From NCBI RefSeq assembly GCF_003202205.1, contig NZ_PDOG01000001.1:528507-592506 (forward strand): a stretch of 64,000 nt of DNA, read 5' to 3'. The DNA comes from Halomonas sp. LBP4. Its GTDB lineage: Bacteria > Pseudomonadota > Gammaproteobacteria > Pseudomonadales > Halomonadaceae. The position numbers and the translations under genes are program-made. Below the pieces are notes generated by a model. It did not search any database. It was not told the DNA's origin and was given only the letters and a program-made list of their open reading frames with translations. Below, one piece after another: positions 55,718 to 64,000 of the stretch. Numbering within the stretch: the stretch's first letter is position 1; every line of letters starts with the position of its first letter.

Positions 55718-56620
55718 ATGACCCGGGGCCCGATCACGGTCTTCGGCGGCACCGGTTTCCTGGGCCGCGCCATCGTCCGCGAGCTGGCGGACGCCGGCCA
55801 GGCGGTGCGCATCGCCGCCCGCCACCCGGCCCTGCCCGACTGGGCCGAGGACGGCGACCGGCTCGAGCCCGTCACCGCCGATATCCGTGACGAGGCCAGC
55901 ACGGCCGCCGCCCTTGCCGGCGCCAGCGCCACGGTCAATGCGGTGAGCCTCTATGTAGAGTCCCGCCAGGCGAGCTTCGAGGCCATCCATGTGGAAGGCG
56001 CAAGCCGCCTGGCGCGCCTGGCGCGCCTGGCCGGTATCGAGCGGCTGGTGCAGATCTCCGGCATCGGCGCTACCCCGCACTCGGCCTCGGCCTATGTGCG
56101 TGCCCGGGCCCGGGGTGAAGCCGCCGTGCTCGAGGCCCTGCCCAGGGCGATCATCGTGCGTCCCAGCGTGCTGTTCGGCCCCGGCGACGCCTTCCTCTCC
56201 ACCCTCGCCGGCCTCACTCGCCTGCCGCTGATCCCGCTGTTCGGCCACGGCGAGACCCGGCTGCAGCCGGTGCATGTGGTGGACGTCGCCCGGGCCCTGA
56301 TCCGGCTGCTCGGCGAGCCGCTCACCGAGCGCCGGCTGTTCGAGCTGGGCGGGCCGGACGTGATGCGCTACCGCGAGATCCTCGAACTGGTGCTGGCTCA
56401 CCTGAAGCGCGACCGGCGGCTGCTGCCGGTGCCCTTCGTCGCCTGGCGGACGCTGGCGGCACTGGCCTCGGCCCTGCCCAGCCCTCCCCTGACCCGCGAC
56501 CAGGTGATCCTGATGCAGCGGGACAACCTCGTCGGTGACGGCGTCGGCACTTTCGACGACCTGGGCATCGGCCCGCGTTCGCTGCGCGATAGCCTGCCGG
56601 AGTGCCTGGCCACCGAGTGA
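55718..56620 (+). CDS. NAD(P)-binding protein of the complex I NDUFA9 type
   Basis: 300 aa extended short-chain dehydrogenase-like protein. It has the Rossmann motif TVFGGTGFLGRAIVREL (about residues 6-22), VTADIRDEAS, the loop QISGIGATPHSASAYVRARARGE, and the family block PSVLFGPGDAFLSTLAGL. Such proteins bind NADP without a known reaction. GGGAGG precedes the ATG, and it is probably co-transcribed with the methyltransferase gene. Confidence 0.85.
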   Translation: MTRGPITVFGGTGFLGRAIVRELADAGQAVRIAARHPALPDWAEDGDRLEPVTADIRDEASTAAALAGASATVNAVSLYVESRQASFEAIHVEGASRLARLARLAGIERLVQISGIGATPHSASAYVRARARGEAAVLEALPRAIIVRPSVLFGPGDAFLSTLAGLTRLPLIPLFGHGETRLQPVHVVDVARALIRLLGEPLTERRLFELGGPDVMRYREILELVLAHLKRDRRLLPVPFVAWRTLAALASALPSPPLTRDQVILMQRDNLVGDGVGTFDDLGIGPRSLRDSLPECLATE

Positions 56621-56722
56621 GTTCATCGACACCCGTTCCCCCGACAACCCTGCCCCGTCTATGCTGTAGCCACACACTTCGCCTGAATCGCCTTTTCGCT
56701 GCACACCCATGGAGCTTGTATT

Positions 56723-57829
56723 GTGGCCGACGAGAACAGCGTGATCGCCTTCTATGACGAGCGGATGCTGGCCCATGAACCGGATATCGAGGTGCCTTTC
56801 CTGCCGGGTCGCATGGACGATCGTATCCGCTCACTGTTGTCGGAGCTGGGCGTCCCCTGGAAGTATCCGGAACACCCCGCCAGGCTCACCGCCATCCGGC
56901 ATCTTCTGGAACTCGAGCCGGTTCCCGGCGTGATCTTCGAGTCGGGCATGGCGGCGACGCGGGAGCAGCTGGGGCGCGTGCACACCAGTTCCTACCTGGA
57001 CCACATCTTCGAGCTTCGCGGCCAGAGTGCCTGGCTGGATGTGGACACCACGGCCGTGTCACCCGGTAGCGTCGACGCCGCCGAGGTGGCCGCCGGCACG
57101 GCGATCGCCGCCGTCGAGGCCGTCGTCGAGGGAAGAGCCGAGAGCAGTTTCGCGCTGGTGAGACCCCCCGGCCACCATGCCGAGCCGGTGCGCGCCCGCG
57201 GCTTCTGCCTGTTCAACAATGTGGCGGTGGCCGCCGCTCATGCCCGCACGGCACTGGGCTGTGCGCGAGTGATGATCGTCGACTGGGATGCCCACCACGG
57301 CAACGGCACCCAGGATATCTTCTGGGCCGACCCGGATGTGCTGTTCTTCGACCTGCACCGCGCCGCCCCCTTCTATCCCGGCACGGGGGGTCTCGAGGAG
57401 ATCGGCATGGGCCTGGGGGATGGCACCAACGTCAATGTTCCCCTCCCCGCCGACGCCGGCGACGCCGCCTACCTCAAGGCCTTTCGCGAGATCCTGGTAC
57501 CGGCGGCCGACTGGTTCCAGCCCGACCTGATCCTGGTCTCGACCGGTTTCGATCCGCACAGCCATGACCTGGCCCTGGAGGTCTCCTATGACGGCTTCGC
57601 CGCCATGACCGGCATCCTCAAGGCCCTGGCCCGCCGGCACTGCCAGGGACGCCTGGTCTTCGTGCTGGAGGGCGGCTACAACCTGATCTCGCTGTCACGC
57701 GGTGTCAGGTCGGTGCTGCGGGTGCTGGCCGGCGACGAGCCGCCGGAACCCGGCCAGCGGGGCATCGCCGAGGTCGAGGCCGCGGCGGGCTTTCACCGCG
57801 CTGCCTTCGTCGGGCCACCCCCGGACTGA
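56723..57829 (+). CDS. Histone deacetylase-like amidohydrolase (class II type)
   Basis: 368 aa arginase-deacetylase fold. Motifs are YPEHPARL near the N-terminus, ALVRPPGHHAEP with two active-site histidines, VDWDAHHGNGTQDIF with zinc ligands, STGFDPHSHD, and LEGGYN. It resembles bacterial polyamine or acyl-amide deacetylases; the substrate is unknown. The start is GTG with GGAG 8 nt upstream; no upstream ATG is in frame. Confidence 0.87.
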   Translation: MADENSVIAFYDERMLAHEPDIEVPFLPGRMDDRIRSLLSELGVPWKYPEHPARLTAIRHLLELEPVPGVIFESGMAATREQLGRVHTSSYLDHIFELRGQSAWLDVDTTAVSPGSVDAAEVAAGTAIAAVEAVVEGRAESSFALVRPPGHHAEPVRARGFCLFNNVAVAAAHARTALGCARVMIVDWDAHHGNGTQDIFWADPDVLFFDLHRAAPFYPGTGGLEEIGMGLGDGTNVNVPLPADAGDAAYLKAFREILVPAADWFQPDLILVSTGFDPHSHDLALEVSYDGFAAMTGILKALARRHCQGRLVFVLEGGYNLISLSRGVRSVLRVLAGDEPPEPGQRGIAEVEAAAGFHRAAFVGPPPD

Positions 57830-57920
57830 CCCGGCGAACGCAGGGAACGGGGCCGGCCAGCCTCGCAGGTGGCACGCAAGCGACTTCCCGGATCACGATG
57901 CCGGGCTCGGGCCGGCGGAG

Positions 57921-58454
57921 TCAGTCGCCCAGGGCGGCGAGTCGCTCGGCCTGGACCACCTCGATCCAGTAGCCATCGCGGTCCTTGACGAAGACCACGT
58001 TCTTCATCTTGCCCTGGTCCGAGCGCTTGACGAACTCGACCTCGTTGGCGTCGAACCAGGCCTCGGCCGCCTCGAGATCGGGTACCGAGAAGCAGATATG
58101 GCCGAAGCCCTGGGGCTCGGCGTTGCCGTCGTGGTAGGCGAAGTCCGCCTGCTCCTCGGTGCCCCAGTTGTGGGTCAACTCCAGCACGCCGCGCTGGCTG
58201 AAGGTCCAGACCGTGCGCTCGCCGGTCGCTTCGGGCACGGTCTCGCCGGCTTCCGGCCGGGCCAGGAAGTAGAGCGAGAATTGCATCTCCTCGAAATCCA
58301 GCCGGCGCAGCACGCGCATGCCGAACACCCGGGTATAGAAGGCCAGCGCCCTCTCCGGGTCCTTGATCCGCAGCATGGTGTGGTTGAGGCGAAAGCCGTC
58401 GGACTCCGCTGTCGGCGACTGCACGCCGGGATACTGCTCACCCTGAAAGCTCAT
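57921..58454 (-). CDS. gloA: Lactoylglutathione lyase (glyoxalase I)
   Basis: 177 aa, the long (eukaryote-like) type. Metal ligands are visible: His in LNHTMLRIKD, Glu in GVLELTHNWGTE, His in GFGHICFSVPD, and Glu in YWIEVVQ. It converts the hemithioacetal of methylglyoxal and glutathione to S-lactoylglutathione. Convergent with the deacetylase gene. Confidence 0.94.
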   Translation of the reverse strand: MSFQGEQYPGVQSPTAESDGFRLNHTMLRIKDPERALAFYTRVFGMRVLRRLDFEEMQFSLYFLARPEAGETVPEATGERTVWTFSQRGVLELTHNWGTEEQADFAYHDGNAEPQGFGHICFSVPDLEAAEAWFDANEVEFVKRSDQGKMKNVVFVKDRDGYWIEVVQAERLAALGD

Positions 58455-58648
58455 CTTGATCTCCTTTTCGCTGCACAGTGCGCGGGCACCCCGCCAGGCC
58501 GGGTGCCCGCTATCGGATTCAGGCCTCGTCTACCCGCCATGGTGGCCGTACTGGCCCAGGGCCCCGGTGAAGGGCTCCCAGGCACAGGGATCGAGAAAGG
58601 CTGCCATGAACGGCGGGCCCGGCGCCAGGGTCTCCCCTCGCCACCGGG

Positions 58649-59776
58649 CTATCCACGCCACGCGAGGACCAGCCGCCCGTGCGCGTCGAGCCGCACCCCG
58701 GTGCCGAACCGCCGCCCTTCCCGATTCAGCATCCGGCACAGCCACTGCGCCTCGTCGGGCGTCGCCCGGTTCAGGCGAAAGTGACGCAGCCGCATGGGCA
58801 CCAGGACCAGCCGCGCCAGGCGGCCATCGGCCAGCCCGAGCGTCGGCAAGTAGAGCAGCACCAGATCACTGCGGAAGCCCTCGTGCCCGGAGATGCCTTC
58901 ATAGTCATTGATCAGGTCGCCGCAGCCGTAGAGGATCAGCTTGCCGCGGTGCACCTCGATGCCCAGGGGGTGATGGGAAGAGTGCCCCCAGACGAGATCG
59001 ACGCCGGCCTCGTCGACGAGCCGATGGGCAAAACGCCGATGCGCGCGAGGAATCTCGTAGCCCCAGTTGCCGCCCCAGTGCAGCGAGACCACGGCGAGGT
59101 CCCCCGGCTCCCGACGCCTGGCGATCTCGGTTGCAATGGCACCCACGGCATCGGCCGTGAGCTCGGGCAACAGGTGGATGCCGGGCCGCTCATCGGTGGC
59201 CGCCCAGGCCCTGGGGATGCCGCTGCTGGGTGCCCCCAGGGCCAGCAGCCATACCCGGCCCCCCGGCACGTCGAAGGGCACCGGCGCCAGCGCCTCTGCG
59301 CGGCGGCGCCCGGCCCCCACGGTGCGCAATCCGGCGCCTTCGAGCACCTCCAGGGTCTCGACGAGGCCATCCGGCCCCCAGTCGAGCACATGGTTGTTGG
59401 CCAGCACGCAGCCCTCCACCCCGGCGGCACCGAGCACGGGCAGGTTGGCCGGATGCATGCGGTAGTTGATGCCCTTGGGCTGGGCATCGTCGCTGGTGGT
59501 GACCGCCGTCTCCAGGTTGACCAGCCGCAGGTCCGGCGCCAGGCGGTCCAGTTCCTCCAGGGCATCGCCCCAGATGTAGGCGAAGTCCTGGGGCCGGGGG
59601 ATGGGGCCGGTCGCCCGTTCGGCCAGCGAGACATAGCCGATGGCCGACGTCATGTACGATTCGAAGAGTCGGGGATCGCCGGGATGGGGCAAGACCTGGT
59701 CGATGCCGCGCCCGGTCATCACATCCCCGGTCAGCCACAGGGTCGTATCGGTCGCGTCGCGACGTGGGGAAGCCAT
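58649..59776 (-). CDS. CapA-family metallophosphatase-like protein
   Basis: 375 aa. The family motifs are LTGDVMTGRGID, VNLETAVTTSD, LANNHVLDWG, VSLHWGGNWGYE and WGHSSHHPLGIE. CapA/PgsA proteins act in poly-gamma-glutamate synthesis, but stand-alone members without capsule genes are common and their role is unknown. No signal peptide is visible here, which is unusual for CapA. It lies 15 bp after the next gene upstream on the same strand. Confidence 0.85.
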   Translation of the reverse strand: MASPRRDATDTTLWLTGDVMTGRGIDQVLPHPGDPRLFESYMTSAIGYVSLAERATGPIPRPQDFAYIWGDALEELDRLAPDLRLVNLETAVTTSDDAQPKGINYRMHPANLPVLGAAGVEGCVLANNHVLDWGPDGLVETLEVLEGAGLRTVGAGRRRAEALAPVPFDVPGGRVWLLALGAPSSGIPRAWAATDERPGIHLLPELTADAVGAIATEIARRREPGDLAVVSLHWGGNWGYEIPRAHRRFAHRLVDEAGVDLVWGHSSHHPLGIEVHRGKLILYGCGDLINDYEGISGHEGFRSDLVLLYLPTLGLADGRLARLVLVPMRLRHFRLNRATPDEAQWLCRMLNREGRRFGTGVRLDAHGRLVLAWRG

Positions 59777-59791
59777 CGGTGCATGCCTCCG

Positions 59792-60730
59792 TTATCGGAT
59801 TCTCTGCGCCTCTTCCCCGGCCAGGGCCTGCTGGTGCTCGTACTCGCGCCGCTTCTGGTCGAGGTAGGTGGCCCGGTCGATCTCGAAGAGCTGGCGGGGG
59901 TAGCGCATCGTCAGGGTGAACCAGCGCTGCAGGCTGGCGTCGAGCCGTTCGGCCTCGGGCAGCATGCGGGTATCCAGATGCGCCTCGAGGGCCAGGTAGA
60001 AACGCATGACGTTGCGCTCGATCATGCCCCGGGTGCCGCCCACATGGGTCGGCTGCCCGTCCGCTCCCGTGCCTTCCAGCGTGAACCCCACACGATCGCG
60101 CCCACCGAAGGTGAAATAGCCACGCAGGGCGAGCCGCGCCCGCATGCCGAAGACCAGGGAGTAGCGCAGCTGGACCAGGCTGTGATCGTCGTCATCGGGC
60201 ACCGCCCGCAACTGCAGGCGAAAGGCGCGGGTGCCGTAGGGCCCCTCGTCCCCCTCCAGTGCCACATCCAGGTAGCGCGGCTGGCGGGCGACGACCCGCC
60301 ATCGCAGGTCGAGACGCTCGGCGTCCGCCGGGTTGGCCTGGTCCTGGCGCCCCACGAAAAGCGCCAGGGCAATGCCCTCGGCGCTCCCCCCCGGCCCGTG
60401 AAGGCAGCCCTTGACGTTCAGGTGCAGGAAGAGGATCTCGCACCAGGCCGCGGGCGAGGCGAGCTCCTCGGCGAGGCGCTCGAAGGGGTAATGGACCCGG
60501 GCGTGGACGCGGCCGCTCACCGAGTAGCTGCGCGCTTCCGACTCGACCTGCAGGGGCTCGTCGAAGGGGGAGCCGGCAATCACCTCCCGCCAGCTATCGC
60601 GCAGCCAGTCGTCCTGGGCCACGGCTGGTCCCGGCAGCAGCCAAGCCAGCCACGCCCAGAGCACCAGCCACACCGCCCAGGCGAGGCGATCCGCCCGGTC
60701 CGGGGGTATTCGCCGATATCCTCGTTCCAT
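59792..60730 (-). CDS. Unknown secreted or membrane-anchored protein, 312 aa
   Basis: The first 40 residues hold a hydrophobic segment ending in GPAVAQDD, a likely signal peptide after a long basic n-region. The rest is beta-rich, with RVHARVHYPFERLAEELASPAAWCEILFLHLNVKG resembling a START/SRPBCC-like lipid-binding region. No family named with confidence. Its 5' end overlaps the tail of a decayed deaminase gene, so the true start may be a little downstream. Confidence 0.65.
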   Translation of the reverse strand: MERGYRRIPPDRADRLAWAVWLVLWAWLAWLLPGPAVAQDDWLRDSWREVIAGSPFDEPLQVESEARSYSVSGRVHARVHYPFERLAEELASPAAWCEILFLHLNVKGCLHGPGGSAEGIALALFVGRQDQANPADAERLDLRWRVVARQPRYLDVALEGDEGPYGTRAFRLQLRAVPDDDDHSLVQLRYSLVFGMRARLALRGYFTFGGRDRVGFTLEGTGADGQPTHVGGTRGMIERNVMRFYLALEAHLDTRMLPEAERLDASLQRWFTLTMRYPRQLFEIDRATYLDQKRREYEHQQALAGEEAQRIR

Positions 60731-61018
60731 AGCGCCGGCGACTCCTGGATAAGGCCCTCCATCGGTGCGATGCATTCGGGCGCCTGGAGCACCTCCAGCT
60801 CGACGCCTCGGGAGCGCAGCAGCGCTTCCTCGCCGAGGAAGGTGCGGCTCTCGCCGATCACCACCCTCGGGATGCCGTAGAGCAGTGCTGCCCAGCTGCA
60901 CCCGCCGGTTGCGCCCACGGTCGATGCCCACGCCCCGGTGCACCAGCACCGAGCCGATGGGAATGCCCCCTTCGGCGAGCCCCTGGCGGGCCTCCTCCCG
61001 GGCGGCCTGCATGTCCAT
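60706..61018 (-). pseudogene. Nucleoside/cytosine deaminase pseudogene with the catalytic core deleted
   Basis: Minus-strand codons from 61018 read MDMQAAREEARQGLAEGG then IPIGSVLVHRG and NRRVQLGS. At about 60886 the homology jumps frame to LLYGIPRVVIGESRTFLGEE, RSRGVELEVL, and ends ALWNEDIGE. These are the two ends of a cytosine-deaminase-like protein. The middle, which should carry the H-x-E and P-C-x2-C zinc motifs, is missing, so a deletion plus frameshift has killed the gene. Confidence 0.8.
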
Positions 61019-61164
61019 GTCCACTCGTGAGGCTCCTGAGGCGGGACCATGCGAGTAGAGTACGTCGCCCTGCCCCCTCTCGCCAGGCCCCGTTTCGCCT
61101 GGCGCAGACAGCCCATGACGGCCACTCTTGCTAGGGAAGTTCGTGAAGAGGGAGGTATTTGCCC

Positions 61165-61770
61165 ATGGAGCCCGAGAACATGACCGATCGCCCGATCCCG
61201 CCCCGCATCCTGGTCTTCGCCGGCAGCGCCCGGGAGGACTCTTTCAACAAGCAGCTGGCCCGCCTGGCCGCCGATCGCATCGAGGCGCTGGGCGGCGAGC
61301 CCACCTTCATCGACCTGCGCGACTACCCGTTGCCGCTCTACGACGGCGACCTGGAGGCCGAGAGCGGCCTGCCCGAGAACGCCCTGGCTCTGCGCAGGCT
61401 ACTGGCCGAGCACCAGGGCCTGCTGATCGCCTCGCCGGAGTACAACGGCTTCATCACGCCACTGCTCAAGAACACCATCGACTGGCTCACCCGCCCCCAT
61501 GAAGGCGACAGCGGGCTCAAGCTGTTCCAGGGGCGGGTCGCCGCGGTGGTCTCCGCCTCCCCCGGCGGGCTCGGTGGTATCCGCAGCCTGGCGCTGATCC
61601 GCCAGTTACTGGGCAATATCGGCGTGACGGTGCTGCCCGACCAGCTCGCCGTCGCCCGGGCCGCGGAGGCCTTCGATGACGACGGCAGCCTGGCAAGCGA
61701 CGGCCAGCAGCAGAAGCTGGACACCATCTGCCGGCGGCTGATCGACACACTGGTCAGGCTCGGCGCCTGA
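61165..61770 (+). CDS. NADPH-dependent FMN reductase family protein
   Basis: 201 aa flavodoxin-like protein with the FMN phosphate loop VFAGSAREDSFNKQLAR (about residues 15-31), DLRDYPLPLYDGD, and ASPEYNGFITPLLKNTIDW. Similar to chromate or quinone reductases of the SsuE/ChrR group. GGGAGG lies 9 nt before the ATG at 61165; a second ATG lies 5 codons later. Substrate unknown. Confidence 0.88.
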   Translation: MEPENMTDRPIPPRILVFAGSAREDSFNKQLARLAADRIEALGGEPTFIDLRDYPLPLYDGDLEAESGLPENALALRRLLAEHQGLLIASPEYNGFITPLLKNTIDWLTRPHEGDSGLKLFQGRVAAVVSASPGGLGGIRSLALIRQLLGNIGVTVLPDQLAVARAAEAFDDDGSLASDGQQQKLDTICRRLIDTLVRLGA

Positions 61771-61844
61771 GGCCCGCGATCCGGCGGGCCGGCCCGCAAA
61801 GTCAGCCATACTGACAGCGGAGCTTGGCAACCGGAGGCATCGGC

Positions 61845-63590
61845 ATGGCGCAGGACGCACTCGATGGCCCTTTTCGTCATCGCTACCTGACCCACGAGGC
61901 GCTGACGCGACAGCTCGAGGAGTGGGCGCAGGCCTTCCCGCAGCTGGCTCGCCTGCAGAGCATCGGTACCACCCCCCAGGGGCGCGACATCTGGGTGCTG
62001 ACCATCGGCCCCGAGCCGGAGCGTCGACGCCCCGGCGTCTGGGTCGACGGCAACATGCACGGAACCGAGCTGGCCGGCTCCAGTGTCGCCCTGGCCGTGG
62101 CCGAGGCAGCCCTGGCGCTGCACCTCGACCCCGAGGCCCTGCCAGGTGGCTGGCCCGAGCACCAGCGCCGCTTCCTGCGCGAGGTGCTGTTCTACGTCTG
62201 CCCGCGCATCTCGCCGGACGGCGCCGAGCAGGTGCTGCGCCAGCGCGGGTTCGTGCGCTCCGCCCCACGGCGCACCCCGGACAGCCCCGCCAGGCCCCAC
62301 TGGCGTACCGAGGACCTGGACGGCGACGGCCAGTGCCGCTACCTGCGCCGACACGACGAGGCCGGCGACTTCGTCGAGTCGCCCGACCACCCCGGCCTGA
62401 TGCTGCCGCGCCGGGTGGAAGACCCGCCGCCCTACTGGCGCCTCTATCCCGAGGGCGTGATCGCACACTGGGACGGCGTGACGATCCCCGAACCCGACTG
62501 GCTGCGCGATACGCCGGACTTCAACCGCCACTTCCCCTGGGGCTGGCGGCCGGAGCCCGATCAGCTCGGCGCCGGCCACTACCCTGGCGACGAGCCCGAG
62601 CCCCGTGCCGTCATCGACTTCGCCCTCGCCCACCCCAACCTCTATGCCTGGCTGAACCTGCACACCTTCGGCGGCGTGTTCATCCGCCCGCTCGCCGATG
62701 CCCCCGACGATCGCATGGACCAGCACGACCTCGCCCTCTACCGGCAACTGGCCGCCTGGGGCCAGTCGCTGGTCGGCTACCCCACCGTCAGTGGCTTCGA
62801 GGAGTTCACCTACGAGCCGGACACCCCGCTGCACGGCGACCTCACCGACTTTGCCTACCATCAGCGAGGCTGCGTGGCCCAGGTCTGCGAACTCTGGGAC
62901 CTCTTCCACCGGCTCGGCCGCCCCCGGCCCGAGCGTTTCATCGATCACTACACCGCCTTCGACCGCGAGGAGATGGAACGACTGGCACAGTGGGACCTCG
63001 TCAACAACCACGGTCGCCTGTTCCACCCCTGGCACCCCCTGGACCATCCGCAGCTGGGGGCGGTGGAGGTCGGTGGGCTGGATGCCTGCATCGGCATCTG
63101 GAACCCGCCGCCGGAGATCCTGCCGGCGATCTGCAACGGCCTGGTCACCTACTGGCTCCAAGTCGCCTCCCTCCTGCCGCGGCTGGTGATCGAGGCGGTG
63201 CGCTGCACATCCCTCGGCGACGGCTACCACGAGCTGACGGTGACAGTGGCCAACCACGGCTACCTGCCGAGCTATGGCGTGCAGGCCGCCCGCGAACGGC
63301 CCTGGAACAGCGGTGTCGAGGCCACGGCCAGCGCCGTGGGCTGCCGGCTGCATGACCCCGGCCAGGCTCGCCAGGTGCTGGGTCACCTGGAGGGCTGGGG
63401 CCGCGGGCTGGGCGACACCGCCCAGATGCCCTGGTTCCAGCGCTCCCGAGGCAACGGCCACCAGGCCCGTGTATGCTGGGTGATCCTGGGCGAGGGCGAG
63501 GTGACCGTGCGGATCGGCAGCCCGCGGCTGGGTGAGGTGCACCAGACGATCCCGCTCCCCGGGGAGTCCGGTGCACCGGGCGCCTGCTGA
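61845..63590 (+). CDS. M14-family zinc carboxypeptidase-like protein
   Basis: 581 aa. The zinc motif is DGNMHGTELAG (H-x2-E, about residues 66-76), with the third ligand in NLHTFGG (about residue 273). The catalytic glutamate probably lies in VAQVCELWDLF. The domain is followed by about 190 residues of a beta-type C-terminal region (ELTVTVANHGYLPSYG). No signal peptide is seen. CCGGAGG precedes the ATG. Substrate unknown. Confidence 0.86.
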   Translation: MAQDALDGPFRHRYLTHEALTRQLEEWAQAFPQLARLQSIGTTPQGRDIWVLTIGPEPERRRPGVWVDGNMHGTELAGSSVALAVAEAALALHLDPEALPGGWPEHQRRFLREVLFYVCPRISPDGAEQVLRQRGFVRSAPRRTPDSPARPHWRTEDLDGDGQCRYLRRHDEAGDFVESPDHPGLMLPRRVEDPPPYWRLYPEGVIAHWDGVTIPEPDWLRDTPDFNRHFPWGWRPEPDQLGAGHYPGDEPEPRAVIDFALAHPNLYAWLNLHTFGGVFIRPLADAPDDRMDQHDLALYRQLAAWGQSLVGYPTVSGFEEFTYEPDTPLHGDLTDFAYHQRGCVAQVCELWDLFHRLGRPRPERFIDHYTAFDREEMERLAQWDLVNNHGRLFHPWHPLDHPQLGAVEVGGLDACIGIWNPPPEILPAICNGLVTYWLQVASLLPRLVIEAVRCTSLGDGYHELTVTVANHGYLPSYGVQAARERPWNSGVEATASAVGCRLHDPGQARQVLGHLEGWGRGLGDTAQMPWFQRSRGNGHQARVCWVILGEGEVTVRIGSPRLGEVHQTIPLPGESGAPGAC

Positions 63591-63647
63591 GCGGCCGCGA
63601 CGCCTCTGCCCATGCGGCGGGTGATGCCCCCAAAGGAGGAGCATGTG

Positions 63648-64000
63648 ATGGACATAGCACTGAAGGACGTCACCCGCGAGAACTTCGAGGCCGTCATTGC
63701 GCTGGAGGTAGCGACATCGCAGCGTGACTATGTCGCTGACAATCTGTACTCCATTGCCGAAGCGAGCTTCCATCCGACTTATCATCCTCGCGCCATCTAT
63801 TGCGACGGGGAAGTGGTCGGCTTTCTCATGTACGAATCCTTCGACCACGACGACCGGCCGCCTGCCTACAACATCTTCCGTCTCATGGTCGACCGACACC
63901 ATCAGGGAAGAGGCATCGGGCACAGGGCCATGCAGTGCGTGCTGGACGAGATCAGGGCACAGGGCCCCTTCGAGCGGATCGCGATCTGCTATGTGCCCAC
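63648..64000 (+). CDS. GNAT-family N-acetyltransferase, partial (runs off window)
   Basis: 117 codons visible, starting MDIALKDVTRENFEAVIAL with AAAGGAGGAG 6-16 nt upstream. The acetyl-CoA loop is VDRHHQGRGIGHRAM, after YNIFRLMVD. The pattern, including GFLMYESFD before it, resembles spermidine/diamine N-acetyltransferases (SpeG/BltD type). The C-terminus lies beyond the window. Confidence 0.87.
   Translation, partial: MDIALKDVTRENFEAVIALEVATSQRDYVADNLYSIAEASFHPTYHPRAIYCDGEVVGFLMYESFDHDDRPPAYNIFRLMVDRHHQGRGIGHRAMQCVLDEIRAQGPFERIAICYVP

Noticed and set aside
61338..63923. Long antisense gene across the FMN reductase and M14 peptidase genes
   Set aside because: Same mirror effect; low-complexity translation, no domain, no ribosome site.

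Overview
The window is about 64 kb of high-GC gammaproteobacterial chromosome. The gene set suggests Halomonadaceae (Halomonas-like): late-step cobalamin synthesis with a btu uptake system, a GlpSTPQUV-type glycerol ABC importer with glpD, a two-domain PutA with PutP, a SUF iron-sulfur operon with its Rrf2 regulator, and a rimB-rimK pair. The assignment is inference from gene content and base composition; no marker gene is present.

Layout. 1-3226 (minus strand): btuB-btuF-btuC behind a cobalamin riboswitch. 3263-8671 (minus): seven overlapping genes for nucleotide-loop assembly and corrinoid salvage, cobT-cbiB-cobD-cobU-cobS-cobC plus a second, diverged CobU-like gene. 8771-9890: a LexA-type box in front of a PA0069-like radical SAM gene. 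9903-15080: mostly single-function genes (alcohol dehydrogenase, DUF2797, YeaC, rhomboid protease, metallophosphoesterase, NAD kinase). 15304-23339 (minus): glycerol uptake genes glpSTPQUV, then a 162-bp palindromic MITE-like element, then glpD. 23705-24958: a Pmp3-like membrane protein and a CBS-domain protein.

25303-35863: a tRNA-Gly(CCC) and a 10.5-kb integrated element bounded by 42-bp direct repeats. It carries a tyrosine integrase beside the tRNA, a serine recombinase, an SF2-type ATPase with a C-terminal helix-turn-helix, RNase HI, an FRG-domain protein, and several secreted or membrane proteins of unknown function. A roughly 450-bp array of degenerate direct repeats and a strong hairpin precede the ATPase gene. 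Together these look like a self-replicating integrative element with an iteron-type origin, and this is the most novel part of the window.

35889-43490: a gene remnant, an AraC-type regulator, putA, putP and an OmpW-like porin; a 21-bp-phased direct repeat between the regulator and putA looks like its operator. 43516-47734: small conserved genes including gamma-glutamylcyclotransferase, YqcC, DUF3549 and rimB-rimK. 47746-54492 (minus): sufR-sufB-sufC-sufD-sufS-sufT and a SanA-like gene, with an IscR type-1-like box over the sufR promoter. 54936-64000: scattered enzymes (methyltransferase, NAD(P)-binding protein, deacetylase, glyoxalase I, CapA-like, FMN reductase, M14 peptidase, N-acetyltransferase) and a nucleoside deaminase pseudogene that has lost its catalytic core.

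How it works together: cobalamin is taken up (btu) and completed or salvaged (cob), with only the btu side visibly under riboswitch control. Glycerol import feeds GlpD. Proline import (PutP) feeds PutA. SUF assembly is probably autoregulated by cluster status.
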